Assembly (NCBI GenBank): GCA_963754045.1
Contig: CAVWEN010000002.1
Location: 868,001-932,000, forward strand
Length of the DNA stretch: 64,000 bases
Reading direction: 5' to 3'
DNA from: JALZKA01 sp963754045
GTDB taxonomy: Bacteria; Actinomycetota; Thermoleophilia; Solirubrobacterales; 70-9
Part shown: positions 6,937 to 16,124 of the stretch, one piece after another
How positions within the stretch are numbered: the first letter of the stretch is position 1
Layout: each line of letters opens with the position of its first letter
Position numbers and translations under genes: made by a program
The notes under the pieces: model-generated
Told to the model about the DNA's origin: nothing
The model's database searches: none
The model's input: the letters and a program-made list of their open reading frames with translations, nothing else

Positions 6937-8985
6937 GTGGGCAGTCCGACCGTTTCCTGGCCGTGGCGTGGGGCACACCTTGCCGTGCTCTGGGCATTCG
7001 CCGTGGTGCAGCCACTGCTCGACCTGCTTGGCAAGAACGCCGAGTTCTTCATCGCGCGGGGCAACGGCGCGGGCGACGTCCTGATCTTCAGCATCGGGTT
7101 GACCCTGCTGCCCCCACTTGTGCTGGTTGGCCTCGAGGCTGCGGTTGGCCTCTCGTCGCGGCGGGGCGAGTGGTGGGTTCATGTCGGGCTGGTGGGAGCT
7201 CTCTTCGGAGCGTTTGCGCTCCAGCTGCTGGACAGCGTCTTCGATGTTCCGGCCGGCGTATTGGTCTTTGGCGCTCTCGTCCTCGGCGTGGCGGCCGCGG
7301 TCCGGTATGCGCGGAGCGAGCCGACCCGTGCGCTTGTCAGCTATCTCGCGCCGGCGCCACTCGTCTTTCTCTCGCTGTTCCTGCTGGCCTCGGATGCCTC
7401 CAAGGTCGTCCTGCCCCAGGATGAGGCGGAGGCGCTGGGCGCTGGCTCCGGCGGCACCCCTGTCGTCTTCGTCCAGTTCGACGAGCTCGCGACCGCGTCG
7501 CTCGGCAACGGGCGCGGCGGCATCGACCGCCGCCGGTTTCCTAACTTCGCGGAGCTGGCAGCGGCCTCGACCTGGTACCGAAGCGCGACCACCGTCGCCG
7601 ACCACACGACCGAGTCGTTGCCGGCGATCCTCACGGGCAGCAGGCCCGATCGCAAGCTCGATCCCCTCGCGAGCGACTACCCGGAGAACATGTTCACGCT
7701 CTTCGCGGGAGAGGGACGGCTCAACGTGCACGAGTACACGGCGCGCCTCTGCCCGGAGGCGTTCTGCGAGTCCCGGGCGGGCTCGTTTCGAAGCCGGATG
7801 CGGGCGCTGGTCGAGGACCTGAGCGTCATCTCGGCCTACCTCTTGCTGCCCCCGGGTTTGACGGGCGGCCTGCCGCCGGTTGACGAGGGGTTCGGGAATT
7901 TCGGTGGCGCCAGCGGCGGAAGCGAAGGCGACCTTACGTTCACCGGGATCGACAAGGGCGCGATCGACGCGTTCCTCGCCGGGATCGAGCGCGATCCGCG
8001 CTCCCTCCACTACATCCACATGTCGCTCCCGCACGTTCCCTGGCAGTACCTCCCCAACGGGCAGAGCTACGGGCGGGGTGACGTCTGGCGCGAGTTCGAC
8101 GAGGACCAGGAGGTTTGGCCCGCCGGTAATGACTGGGTTCCCCGCCAGGGTCAGCGCGCTCACCTGCTCCAGGCTGGCTACGCCGATCGCATCCTCGGGC
8201 GGGTCATCGAGCGGTTGCGTGAGTCGGGCATCTTCGATGACGCATTGGTCGTGGTCCTTGCCGACCACGGCGTGGCGTTCACGCCCGGCGACTCCCGCCG
8301 CAACACCGAGGCCGGCAATGTCGGCGAGATCGCGCCGATACCGCTGTTCGTCAAGGCTCCCGGTCAGCCCCACGGGCAGGTTGACGAGCGGCCGGTGACG
8401 ACGATCGACATCCTGCCCACGATCGCTGACCTGCTCGGCATAGAGATCCCGTTCGAGGTCGAGGGGCGGCCGGCGTCGGAGGTGCCAGAGGCCGACACCA
8501 TCACGGTCCTGCGCCACGACGGCAACAAGGCGCTCGAGTTCGATCTCGAGGAGGTGAGGCGGCAGCGCGACCTCGCCGCCGAGGGCGTTTCCGACCTGTT
8601 CGGCACCGGGTGGCAGCCCGTCTGGCGCATGGGCCCCAACGATGAGCTGATCGGTCGCTCGGTCGCGCGCCTGCCGAGAACTGCCGGTGAGGGCAGCTTT
8701 GCCCAGAGCGACGCCGACCAGCTCGACGATGTCGATCCGGACGGAGCGTTCGTCCCGTCGCTCGTGACCGGCACGCTCAAGGGAGTCGAAGCCGGCACCG
8801 CGCTCGCCGTCGCCGTGAACGGACGCATCGCAGCGGTAGGGCAGTCCTACGACTCAGTATTCGGCGGGGTCCGTACCGCGCTGCTCGTTCCACCGAGCGG
8901 CTTCCGCGCCGGGGCGAATGCCGTCGCGCTCTTCGAGGTGGGCGGTGGCGACCGGCTTCAGCTCCGCGCTGTCGACCAGGACTGA
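6937..8985 (+). CDS. Sulfatase/alkaline-phosphatase-fold membrane protein
   Basis: A 682-residue membrane-anchored hydrolase or transferase. About five hydrophobic segments occupy residues 8-160 (for example HLAVLWAFAVVQPLLDLL). A sulfatase-fold domain follows, starting at VVFVQFDELAT, with DHTTESLPAILTG near the expected nucleophile, YIHMSLPHVPWQYLP, and the metal-binding VVVLADHGVAFTPG. No formylglycine C/S-x-P-x-R motif is visible, so an LtaS-like Thr or Ser nucleophile is more likely. The start is GTG 6937; CAGGAT ends 7 bases upstream. The open frame runs 475 codons further upstream, but only antisense to the methyltransferase. The last 28 bases overlap the convergent VanZ gene. Confidence 0.8.
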   Translation: MGSPTVSWPWRGAHLAVLWAFAVVQPLLDLLGKNAEFFIARGNGAGDVLIFSIGLTLLPPLVLVGLEAAVGLSSRRGEWWVHVGLVGALFGAFALQLLDSVFDVPAGVLVFGALVLGVAAAVRYARSEPTRALVSYLAPAPLVFLSLFLLASDASKVVLPQDEAEALGAGSGGTPVVFVQFDELATASLGNGRGGIDRRRFPNFAELAAASTWYRSATTVADHTTESLPAILTGSRPDRKLDPLASDYPENMFTLFAGEGRLNVHEYTARLCPEAFCESRAGSFRSRMRALVEDLSVISAYLLLPPGLTGGLPPVDEGFGNFGGASGGSEGDLTFTGIDKGAIDAFLAGIERDPRSLHYIHMSLPHVPWQYLPNGQSYGRGDVWREFDEDQEVWPAGNDWVPRQGQRAHLLQAGYADRILGRVIERLRESGIFDDALVVVLADHGVAFTPGDSRRNTEAGNVGEIAPIPLFVKAPGQPHGQVDERPVTTIDILPTIADLLGIEIPFEVEGRPASEVPEADTITVLRHDGNKALEFDLEEVRRQRDLAAEGVSDLFGTGWQPVWRMGPNDELIGRSVARLPRTAGEGSFAQSDADQLDDVDPDGAFVPSLVTGTLKGVEAGTALAVAVNGRIAAVGQSYDSVFGGVRTALLVPPSGFRAGANAVALFEVGGGDRLQLRAVDQD

Positions 8986-9323
8986 CGAGTCAGCAGGGCG
9001 GCGGCGAGGGCAATTCCCGCGGTGTCGACGAACACGTCGAAGGGGCCCGCATTCCGGCCTTCCACAAAGCTCTGGTGGAACTCGTCTGTGATCGCGTACG
9101 CAAAGGCGATCGCCATGGCGAGCCCGAGCGCGCGGCGGCCGGCCACGGGCGCGAGCGCCCACGCCCAGAGCGCGGTGAGCACTGCGTACTCGGTCAGGTG
9201 GGCAAGGATGCGCCCCGCCTCGGGAATATCGGCGGCGCCGCCGGGCTGGGCCGAGGCCCAGAAGATCAGCGCCATCAGCGCCAGTGGCGCTGGCGTTCGA
9301 GACAGGGTGGCCCGCGCGCTCAG
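8958..9323 (-). CDS. VanZ-like membrane protein, CTG start
   Basis: A 121-residue membrane protein of the VanZ-like family: APLALMALIFWASAQPGG, a second helix AVLTALWAWALAPV, the conserved FAYAITDEFHQSFVEGRNAGPFD split over residues 76-98, and a last helix. From CTG 9321-9323 the protein starts SARATLSRTPAPLALMAL. This supplies the basic N-terminus before the first helix; the internal ATG would cut into the helix. No ATG, GTG or TTG lies between. The CTG overlaps the pyruvate kinase stop as CTGA. VanZ gives teicoplanin resistance in one system, but the role of this branch is unknown. Its 3' end overlaps the sulfatase-like gene. Confidence 0.75.
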   Translation of the reverse strand: MSARATLSRTPAPLALMALIFWASAQPGGAADIPEAGRILAHLTEYAVLTALWAWALAPVAGRRALGLAMAIAFAYAITDEFHQSFVEGRNAGPFDVFVDTAGIALAAALLTRQSWSTARS

Positions 9324-10741
9324 GGGACCCGGTGGATTTCGAAGAGGTTGGTGCCCAGCTTCTGGTCGGGCAGGCCGGCCGTGATCCCGATCAGGTCGCC
9401 CGAGTTTGCCACGCCGCACTCGCGGGCAAGGCGGGAGCAGTCCGCAAGCAACTGTGAGATTCCGGTCCACTCGTCGGCGATCACGCAGCTGACCCCGAAC
9501 AGGAGATTGAGGCGCCGCACGGTTTCGATTCGGGGCGAGACCGCGAGCACCGGAACCCGCGGGCGGTGCGCTGAGACCAGGCGCGCCGTGCGCCCGCTTC
9601 GCGTGGGCACGATCAGGGCCGCGAGGCCGAGGGTGTAGGTCGAGCCGACGGCCGCACGCGCGACGGATCCGGCCACGTCGCCCTCGGTGTCGGCGCGGTT
9701 GAAGACCCAATCGCCATAGGGCAACTCCGGTTCGGTCGCCAGGGCGATCTGGTGCATCACCCGCACCGCCTCGATCGGGTGCTCCCCCACCGCCGTCTCC
9801 TCGGAGAGCATCACGGCGTCGGTGCCTTGGTAGATCGCGTTGGCCACATCGCTCACCTCAGCCCGGGTGGGACGGGGGGAGGAGACCATCGATGCGAGCA
9901 TCTGCGTCGCGGTGATCGACGCGCGCGAGTGCTTGCCCGCCAGCGCCAGCAGGCGGCGCTGGACGCTGGGTACCTGCGCCAGCGGCAGCTCGATTCCCAG
10001 GTCGCCGCGGGCCACCATGATCCCGGCGGTCGTGGCTTTGATGATCGCCTCGGCGCGTTCGGCTGCCTGCGGCTTCTCGATCTTCGCCAGCACCGGGATG
10101 TCCGAGCCGCCGGTGCGGACCCGCCGCTCGACCGGCTCCAGGTCCTCGGCTCGGCGCACGAACGAGACGGCCAGCAGGTCCACTTTCTGCTCGATCGCGA
10201 AGTCCACCCAGGCCAGATCCTCGCGGCCGGCCGACGGCAGGGTGACCTCGGCGCCGGGCAGGTTGAGGCCCTGGTGCGAAGCGACTGGACCCCCCACCTC
10301 GACCTCGCACCGGACCGTGTGCTCGCCACGTTCCTCGACCCGGAGGCGGATCCGCCCATCGGCCAGGTAGACCTCGCCGCCCTCCTGCACAGCTTTCGGC
10401 AGCCCCTGCCAGGAGACGGGCAGCAGCTTGGCGCTGCCCTCGACGTCGTCGGTCGTGATCGTCACACCCTCGCCCTCCTCGAGGTGGACGACGCCCCCCG
10501 CCAGCTCACCCAGCCGCAGCTTCGGCCCCGGGAGGTCGCCGAGGATGCCGACCTCCTTGCCGGTCTCCTTGGCGGCGGTGCGGGCCATCGTCACGTTCTG
10601 GACGTGCTCTTCGCGCGTGCCGTGGGAGAAGTTCAGCCGAAAGACATCGGCTCCCGCCTCGATCAACTCGCCCATTACCGCGACCGTCCGGGTGGCGGGC
10701 CCGATCGTGGTGACGATCTTGGTTCGGCGTCGCTCGCTCAT
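9320..10741 (-). CDS. pyk: Pyruvate kinase
   Basis: Pyruvate kinase, 473 residues, the normal bacterial length, converting phosphoenolpyruvate and ADP to pyruvate and ATP. Seen are RTKIVTTIGPAT at the N-terminus, FRLNFSHG, GDLPGPKLRLGEL, the active-site strand VLAKIEKPQA, MVARGDLGIELP, and SITATQMLASM (usually ITATQMLES). The ATG overlaps the stop of the upstream P-type ATPase gene as ATGA, so translation is coupled to a cation pump, an unusual partner. VanZ follows. The GDLPGPK segment has Pro where most enzymes have Gln. Confidence 0.95.
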   Translation of the reverse strand: MSERRRTKIVTTIGPATRTVAVMGELIEAGADVFRLNFSHGTREEHVQNVTMARTAAKETGKEVGILGDLPGPKLRLGELAGGVVHLEEGEGVTITTDDVEGSAKLLPVSWQGLPKAVQEGGEVYLADGRIRLRVEERGEHTVRCEVEVGGPVASHQGLNLPGAEVTLPSAGREDLAWVDFAIEQKVDLLAVSFVRRAEDLEPVERRVRTGGSDIPVLAKIEKPQAAERAEAIIKATTAGIMVARGDLGIELPLAQVPSVQRRLLALAGKHSRASITATQMLASMVSSPRPTRAEVSDVANAIYQGTDAVMLSEETAVGEHPIEAVRVMHQIALATEPELPYGDWVFNRADTEGDVAGSVARAAVGSTYTLGLAALIVPTRSGRTARLVSAHRPRVPVLAVSPRIETVRRLNLLFGVSCVIADEWTGISQLLADCSRLARECGVANSGDLIGITAGLPDQKLGTNLFEIHRVP

Positions 10742-13284
10742 TCTGGAGGCAGTATCCGGGTCGGAGGCTCGCGAGGCCCTGCGGGTTGATCGACGGGCTC
10801 GGGCGGCGGGGGCGGTCGGCGTTCCGGAAGCTCGGCGAACTCACCCGTCAGCCGCCTGTGCGTCGGTTCGGGCACGCCATCGTCAACCGGCCCCTCTCCC
10901 TCGGGCACCTCCAGGTGCTGGATATAAGGCAGGCGCCATCCGAACGCGGCGACCAACAGGCCGGCGGCGACTGCCAGAAGTGAGAGGAACCATTGACCGG
11001 CGCTGAGCAGTTCCAGCTCGAAGAACTCGCGCACCGGGCCGATCGCGAAAACCGCCGCAAGCAGCGCTCCGAGGGTCGCGATCATCGTGAGCATGTAGGT
11101 CTGGATCGTGATGTGCTCGCGGCCTGGTCCTCGCTCGAGTAGCAGGATGAAGCAGAGTCCGAGGACGATCAGGGTCGTTGTCGCGGCCGTGCGGCCCTCC
11201 TCGATCGTGCCGCCCGCGAGCGAGTCCACAAAGAAGAACGAGAGCATCGAGCCCACGGCGATCCCGACGCCAGCAGGCACCGCGAACGACGCGAGCGCTC
11301 GCAGCAGTCTGCCGCGGTAGAGCGGTCCCTCACTGGGCGCGAGGGCAAGTACGAAGGAGGGGATGCCGATCGTGAGGAAGGCCGCGACCGTGAGGTGGCG
11401 CGGCAGGAATGGGAACGTGAGGCCCAGCACCGAAGTGAGGCCGATGAGGACCGCCGCGTACACGGACTTGGTGAGATAGAGGCGCCCGAGGCGGTGGATG
11501 TTGCGAGCGATCCGCCGCCCTTCGCCGATCGCGCGCGGCAGCATCGAGAACTGGTCCTTCAAGAGCACGATGTCGGCCACGCCCTTGGTGATTTGGCTGC
11601 CCGAGCCCATCGCCACGGCCATGCGCGCGCTCTTCAGCGCCGGCACGTCGTTCACGCCGTCGCCGATCATCGCCGTAAACCTGCCGCGGTCGGCCAGGGC
11701 GAGGACCAGCGCCTTCTTCTGCTCGGGGGCGATCCGGCAGAAGATCGTGTGTTCCTCGGCGGCGCGGGCGAGGCCGGCCCGGTCGTCGGGCAGGTTGGGT
11801 CCCTCGATTACCCCGGCGTCGCGCGGGACACCGACCGCGTAGGCAACTGCCGTGACCGTGGAGGCGGCGTCGCCCGAGATCAGCTTCAGGTCGACCTCCT
11901 GGGCGCGCATGAACTCGATCGTCTCGGCCGCGTCGGGACGCAGGCGCTCGGAGAGGACGACCAGGGCATGTGGCGTCAGCCGGGGCGGCGGCTGGCTGGA
12001 GGGATCCGATGGCAGCGCACCCCGCGCTTCACCGAACGCGACGACGCGCCGGCCGGCCGCCGTGTGCTCTTCGAGCGTCCGTGCAAGGCCCGGCGGCAGC
12101 TCCAGGGCGCCCGCATCCGCGAGGATGTCAGGGGCGCCCATCACGAAGCTGGATTGTCCGGCACCTCCATTCAGGGTGATGCCGCTCCATTTCCACTGGG
12201 AGGAAAAGGGCACCTCGGCCACGACCTCTTCGGGCGTGGAGCGGAAGCGGTCGGCGATGACCTGCAAAGTCTTGTTGCGCTCGCCCGCCGAGTTGGCGAA
12301 GCGGCCGAGCGCCCGCTCGGCGCCCGCGGCCTGGGCCCCGTCGGCCGGGATTACGGCGACCAGCTCAAGCTCGCCGTCGGTGAGCGTTCCCGTCTTGTCC
12401 ACGCAGATGGTGTCGACCGCTGCCAGGGCCTCGGTTGCCGCCATCTGTTGCACGAGGGTGTTCTGTTTCGCCAGCCGCACCGCGGCGACGGCGAGAGTGA
12501 CGCTCATCAACAGCACCAGCCCCTCGGGGATGAGAGTCACGAGACCAGCCGTCGCCGTTTGCGCGGCCTCCTCGAACGGAGTGTTGCGCGCGTTCAGCGC
12601 CAACAGCACCACGATCCCGAGCGGGACGAGCACGGCCGTGGTCGCCCAGATCACCCGGTTGACCTCCTCCTGGAGGGGCGAGGGCGGGTGGCGGAAGGTC
12701 CGCGCCTCTCCGGCGACCTTCTCGGCGTGTGAGTCCTCTCGCACGGCATCGAGCTCGTAGTAGCCGGAACCGTTGAGCACGAACGACCCGGAGAGCAACC
12801 GGTCGTTCGCCTGCTTGCGGATGCCGTCGGACTCGCCGGTGAGCATCGACTCGTCAACCGTCAGCCCGCGGGAGGCGATCACGGCGCCGTCGGCCACGAG
12901 CTGGTCACCCGGCTCGACCCGGATCACGTCGCCGGGGACGACCTCGTCGGCGCGCAGATCCACGGGGCGGCCGTCGCGGATCGCCTGGGCCTGGGGTGCG
13001 ACGAGCAGCGCCAGCGCGTCGAGAGTCTCCTTGGCCTTCATCTCTTGGCGGATCCCGATGTAGGAGTTCAGCGCCGCGATGAAGCCGAAGATCGCGTCCG
13101 CCCAGAGCTGCAGGGACAGGATCAGGATGAAGAACACCCCGATGATCAGGTTGAACAGCGTGAACACGTTCGCGGCGACGATCGAGGCTGTCGAGCGGCT
13201 GCTGGCCTCGGGCGGTTCGCCCAGCTGCTCCAGCCGCCGGGCCGCCTCGCCGCCCGAAAGCCCCTGTGGGTGTGACGCCTCCAT
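10738..13284 (-). CDS. P-type cation-transporting ATPase (CtpE-like)
   Basis: An 848-residue P-type ATPase. The phosphorylated Asp is in CVDKTGTLTDG (Asp about 296). DESMLTGESDGI forms the actuator loop, LIPEGLVLLMS the membrane site, and MIGDGVNDVPALKSA the hinge. Overall length and the PEGL motif resemble mycobacterial CtpE, a calcium importer, so Ca2+ is the best guess but is not proven. The ion-binding residues in the later helices do not clearly match SERCA. About ten hydrophobic helices are present. A proline-rich cytoplasmic tail (about residues 800-848) follows the last helix. The stop overlaps the pyk start. Confidence 0.88.
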   Translation of the reverse strand: MEASHPQGLSGGEAARRLEQLGEPPEASSRSTASIVAANVFTLFNLIIGVFFILILSLQLWADAIFGFIAALNSYIGIRQEMKAKETLDALALLVAPQAQAIRDGRPVDLRADEVVPGDVIRVEPGDQLVADGAVIASRGLTVDESMLTGESDGIRKQANDRLLSGSFVLNGSGYYELDAVREDSHAEKVAGEARTFRHPPSPLQEEVNRVIWATTAVLVPLGIVVLLALNARNTPFEEAAQTATAGLVTLIPEGLVLLMSVTLAVAAVRLAKQNTLVQQMAATEALAAVDTICVDKTGTLTDGELELVAVIPADGAQAAGAERALGRFANSAGERNKTLQVIADRFRSTPEEVVAEVPFSSQWKWSGITLNGGAGQSSFVMGAPDILADAGALELPPGLARTLEEHTAAGRRVVAFGEARGALPSDPSSQPPPRLTPHALVVLSERLRPDAAETIEFMRAQEVDLKLISGDAASTVTAVAYAVGVPRDAGVIEGPNLPDDRAGLARAAEEHTIFCRIAPEQKKALVLALADRGRFTAMIGDGVNDVPALKSARMAVAMGSGSQITKGVADIVLLKDQFSMLPRAIGEGRRIARNIHRLGRLYLTKSVYAAVLIGLTSVLGLTFPFLPRHLTVAAFLTIGIPSFVLALAPSEGPLYRGRLLRALASFAVPAGVGIAVGSMLSFFFVDSLAGGTIEEGRTAATTTLIVLGLCFILLLERGPGREHITIQTYMLTMIATLGALLAAVFAIGPVREFFELELLSAGQWFLSLLAVAAGLLVAAFGWRLPYIQHLEVPEGEGPVDDGVPEPTHRRLTGEFAELPERRPPPPPEPVDQPAGPREPPTRILPPE

Positions 13285-13335
13285 CAGCTCATTACATAAC
13301 AGCGACGCGGTCCGGACCTGACCGGCCTTCGTGGA

Positions 13336-13341
13336 TACGAT
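13336..13341 (+). promoter_or_regulatory. -10 hexamer TACGAT of the osmoprotectant ABC operon
   Basis: TACGAT ends 8 bases before the GTG at 13350. The spacing fits a leaderless transcript and helps choose this GTG over the longer open frame starting at 13266, which would run through the promoter. Confidence 0.5.
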
Positions 13342-13349
13342 CGCCGCGC

Positions 13350-14543
13350 GTGGCCAAACTGAGCGAGACGAACGGGAGCGCGGGAGGCGAGGCGGTTGCG
13401 GTTACGTATCGCGGCGCAACCAAGACCTACCCCGGCGCCGAGCGACCCGCGGTCGACGGTTTGGACCTCGAGGTGGCAGCCGGAGAGATCTGCGTCCTGG
13501 TCGGTCCCTCGGGTTGCGGGAAGACGACTGCGATGCGGATGGCCAATCGCATGGTCGAGATCTCGGGTGGCGACATCCTGATCGGCGACCACTCGGTTCG
13601 TGACCGCGAACCGGCCGAGCTCCGGCGAGAGATCGGCTACGTGATTCAGCAGATCGGACTCTTTCCACATCGCACGATCGGCGAGAACATCGCCACGGTG
13701 CCGGGGATGCTGGGCTGGGACAAGCGGCGTGCGGCTGAGCGGGTGGACGAGCTGATCGCCCTGATCGGGCTCGACCCGGACGTGCGTAACCGTTATCCGA
13801 GCCAGCTCTCCGGCGGGCAGCAGCAGCGCGTGGGTGTTGCGCGGGCGCTCGCGGCAAATCCAGGGGTGATGCTGATGGACGAACCCTTCGGAGCGGTGGA
13901 CCCGATCAATCGCGAGCGTTTGCAGAACGAGTTCTTGCGCCTGCAGGCCGAGGTGCGCAAGACGATCCTGTTCGTCACCCACGACATCGACGAGGCGATC
14001 AAGATGGGCGACCGGATCGCGGTGCTGCGAGAGGGCGGCCTGCTGGCCCAGTACGCGACCCCGGCGGAGCTACTGATGGCTCCCGCAGATCCGTTCGTCG
14101 AGGACTTCGTCGGCGCCGACCGGGCGCTCAAGCGCCTCTCGCTGATGCGGGTTGGTGACGTCGACCTCTGGCAGGCCCCGCTGGCCTTCGTGGGGCAGGC
14201 CAGCGCCGACGTGCGAGCGAAGCTGGTGGGTGCCGAGGTACCGCATGCGCTGTTGGTGGATTCCGAGCGCAGGCCCATTGGATGGCTCTCGGAGGCCGAC
14301 CTGCGCGCGGAGATCGTGCCACAGGCTCCGAACAGCTCTCCGGAGCCGCTACTCGATCTCTCCGACGTGATGCGCGACGCCCTCTCGGACCTAATGCAGG
14401 CCGAGAGCCACTACGCGCCGGTGGTCGACGGGGACGGGCGGATCGCCGGCGTCCTGTCGGTGGAGATCGTGCAGGACTTCCTCACCTCGGACGAGGCATT
14501 GACCGAGGAACAGGCCGCCGTCGAGCGCCCGCTGGCTGGCTGA
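13350..14543 (+). CDS. Osmoprotectant (betaine/choline-type) ABC transporter ATPase
   Basis: A 397-residue ATPase subunit of an OpuCA/ProV-like importer. Walker A GPSGCGKTT lies near residue 50, with Q-loop VIQQIGLFPHRTI, signature LSGGQQQRVGVARAL, Walker B VMLMDEPFGAVDP and switch His in FVTHDIDEA. A C-terminal CBS-like regulatory region follows (LLVDSERRPIGWLSEADLR; YAPVVDGDGRIAGVLS), as in OpuA-type transporters that sense ionic strength. It is the first gene of a four-gene set: ATPase, two permeases, binding lipoprotein. The GTG start was chosen from the TANNNT spacing. Confidence 0.9.
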   Translation: MAKLSETNGSAGGEAVAVTYRGATKTYPGAERPAVDGLDLEVAAGEICVLVGPSGCGKTTAMRMANRMVEISGGDILIGDHSVRDREPAELRREIGYVIQQIGLFPHRTIGENIATVPGMLGWDKRRAAERVDELIALIGLDPDVRNRYPSQLSGGQQQRVGVARALAANPGVMLMDEPFGAVDPINRERLQNEFLRLQAEVRKTILFVTHDIDEAIKMGDRIAVLREGGLLAQYATPAELLMAPADPFVEDFVGADRALKRLSLMRVGDVDLWQAPLAFVGQASADVRAKLVGAEVPHALLVDSERRPIGWLSEADLRAEIVPQAPNSSPEPLLDLSDVMRDALSDLMQAESHYAPVVDGDGRIAGVLSVEIVQDFLTSDEALTEEQAAVERPLAG

Positions 14544-14544
14544 G

Positions 14545-15333
14545 ATGACCTTCGCCGACCTCGCGCTGCCGCTGGCTCAGCTCGAGATCCGAGAGCCTGG
14601 TCAGGGCGAAAGCTGTGTGCAGCGAAACGGGCTTTTCTGCCCGGACTGGCTGGCCGACAACTACGACCGCTACTTCACCCCAACGCTGGAGCATCTCGTG
14701 CTGGTCGTGGTCTCGGTTGCGATCGGATTCGCGATCGCGTTCGGCATGGCGCTGCTCTCCCACCGTCGGCGCTGGCTCGTGCCGCCGTTCATCGGCGCAA
14801 CCGGCGTGCTTTACACGATTCCCAGCCTTGCGTTCTTCTTTCTCCTGTTGCCCGTGACCGGCCGCGGCACGGATACCGCGATCATCGCCCTTACCGCCTA
14901 CACGCTCCAGATCATCTACCGCAACATCGTCGCCGGCCTGGCGAACGTCCCCGCCGACGCGAAGGACGCCGGCCGCGGCATGGGAATGACCGACCGCCAG
15001 CTGCTGTGGAAGGTCGAGCTGCCACTGGCGCTGCCCGAGATCGTGGCCGGGCTGCGCATCGCCACGGTCTCGACGGTCGCGATCGCGACCCTGGCCGTGT
15101 TCGCTGGCGGGGGCGGGTTGGGCTCCGAGATCCTCACCGACATCACGTTCCGCACCGGCGTGCTCGTAGCGGGGACGATCACAATCCTGATGGCGGTGAT
15201 GTTCGACGTGCTGCTGCTGCTGGCGCAGCGCCGGCTCGCGCGCTGGCAGGGCGCGCGCGGTGACCACGGGGGCCGTGGGGCGAGCCGCCGGGGCGAGTTC
15301 CTGCGACGGCGCCCAGCGTGGACAGGCCAGTGA
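14545..15333 (+). CDS. Osmoprotectant ABC transporter permease 1
   Basis: A 262-residue integral membrane permease of the OpuCB/ProW type. Hydrophobic helices include HLVLVVVSVAIGFAIAFGMAL and FIGATGVLYTIPSLAFFFLLL. The EAA-like cytoplasmic loop NVPADAKDAGRGMGMTDRQ contacts the ATPase. The start ATG lies one base past the stop of the ATPase gene. The C-terminus is a basic tail rich in Arg and Gly (ARWQGARGDHGGRGASRR). The stop overlaps the GTG of the second permease as GTGA. Confidence 0.9.
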   Translation: MTFADLALPLAQLEIREPGQGESCVQRNGLFCPDWLADNYDRYFTPTLEHLVLVVVSVAIGFAIAFGMALLSHRRRWLVPPFIGATGVLYTIPSLAFFFLLLPVTGRGTDTAIIALTAYTLQIIYRNIVAGLANVPADAKDAGRGMGMTDRQLLWKVELPLALPEIVAGLRIATVSTVAIATLAVFAGGGGLGSEILTDITFRTGVLVAGTITILMAVMFDVLLLLAQRRLARWQGARGDHGGRGASRRGEFLRRRPAWTGQ

Positions 15334-16055
15334 CGCCCGACCTTTCGATCGCGTTTCTCGGCTCCTTCTCGGGGGCGTTCGACTTCATCTTCAACCAGCG
15401 CGAGTCCTTCGGCGGTGGCACCCAGGTCGGAGGCCTCGACCAGGTGGGCGAGCTGTTGCTGACGCACATCGAGCTGAGCGCCGCGGCGCTTGCGGTAGGA
15501 CTCGCGGTCGCGCTGCCCATGGGCCTCTACCTCGGACATCGAGGGCGGGGCGAGCTGTTCGCGGTCGCGGCCGGCAATGCGGGTCGGGCGATTCCCGAGC
15601 TGGTGTTGATCGCCTTCCTGATCGCCTTCGTCGGGACGGGGTTCCTCAACCTCACGATCGCCCTGTCGATCCTCGCGATCCCGCCGATCCTCACGAACAC
15701 CTTCGTCGGCGTCAGGCAGGTGGACCGCACCGCGGTCGAGGCCGCGCGGGGGATTGGCATGAGCGAGCGCGAGATCGCCCTGCGCGTCGAGCTGCCGCTG
15801 GCGGCGCCGACGATCATGACCGGGGTGCGCACGGGCGCGATCAATGTGATCGCGACGGCCACGATCGCCCCGCTCGCGGGCACGCTCACCCTCGGCGACT
15901 TCATCATCTCCCGCAACGTCTACGGCGACGAGGGCGTGCTCGCCGGAGCGATCCTCGTCGCACTGCTGGCGCTCACGGTCGAGCTTGGGCTCGCGGCCCT
16001 CCAGCGGCGGCTTACCCCGCGCGGCCTGAAGCTGCAGCGGGCTGCAGCCGCATAG
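15330..16055 (+). CDS. Osmoprotectant ABC transporter permease 2
   Basis: A 241-residue second permease, OpuCD-like, forming a heterodimeric channel with its neighbour. HIELSAAALAVGLAVALPMGL and IPELVLIAFLIAFVGTGFL are membrane helices. QVDRTAVEAARGIGMSEREI is the EAA loop that docks on the ATPase. The GTG at 15330 overlaps the upstream TGA and is preferred; a GTG at 15318 adds four residues. It is followed after 69 bases by the binding protein. Confidence 0.88.
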   Translation: MTPDLSIAFLGSFSGAFDFIFNQRESFGGGTQVGGLDQVGELLLTHIELSAAALAVGLAVALPMGLYLGHRGRGELFAVAAGNAGRAIPELVLIAFLIAFVGTGFLNLTIALSILAIPPILTNTFVGVRQVDRTAVEAARGIGMSEREIALRVELPLAAPTIMTGVRTGAINVIATATIAPLAGTLTLGDFIISRNVYGDEGVLAGAILVALLALTVELGLAALQRRLTPRGLKLQRAAAA

Positions 16056-16064
16056 AAGCAGGGA

Positions 16065-16070
16065 TAGGAT
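16065..16070 (+). promoter_or_regulatory. Possible internal promoter (-10 TAGGAT) before the binding protein
   Basis: TAGGAT lies just after the permease stop and 54 bases before the binding-protein ATG. That ATG has its own purine-rich ribosome site (GAGAGAGGGAG). Separate transcription would supply more binding protein than permease. No clear -35 was seen. Confidence 0.35.
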
Positions 16071-16124
16071 CGCCACGACCGCGTAACGGTCGATGGCATC
16101 CGCTACGAGAGAGGGAGACCCGCG

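Noticed and set aside
6823..8517. Long minus-strand open frame (564 codons) across the sulfatase-like gene
   Set aside because: It is a high-GC shadow of the plus-strand gene with Arg/Glu/Gly-rich content and no motif.
11395..12732. Plus-strand open frame of 445 codons
   Set aside because: It is antisense to the P-type ATPase gene and lacks motifs.
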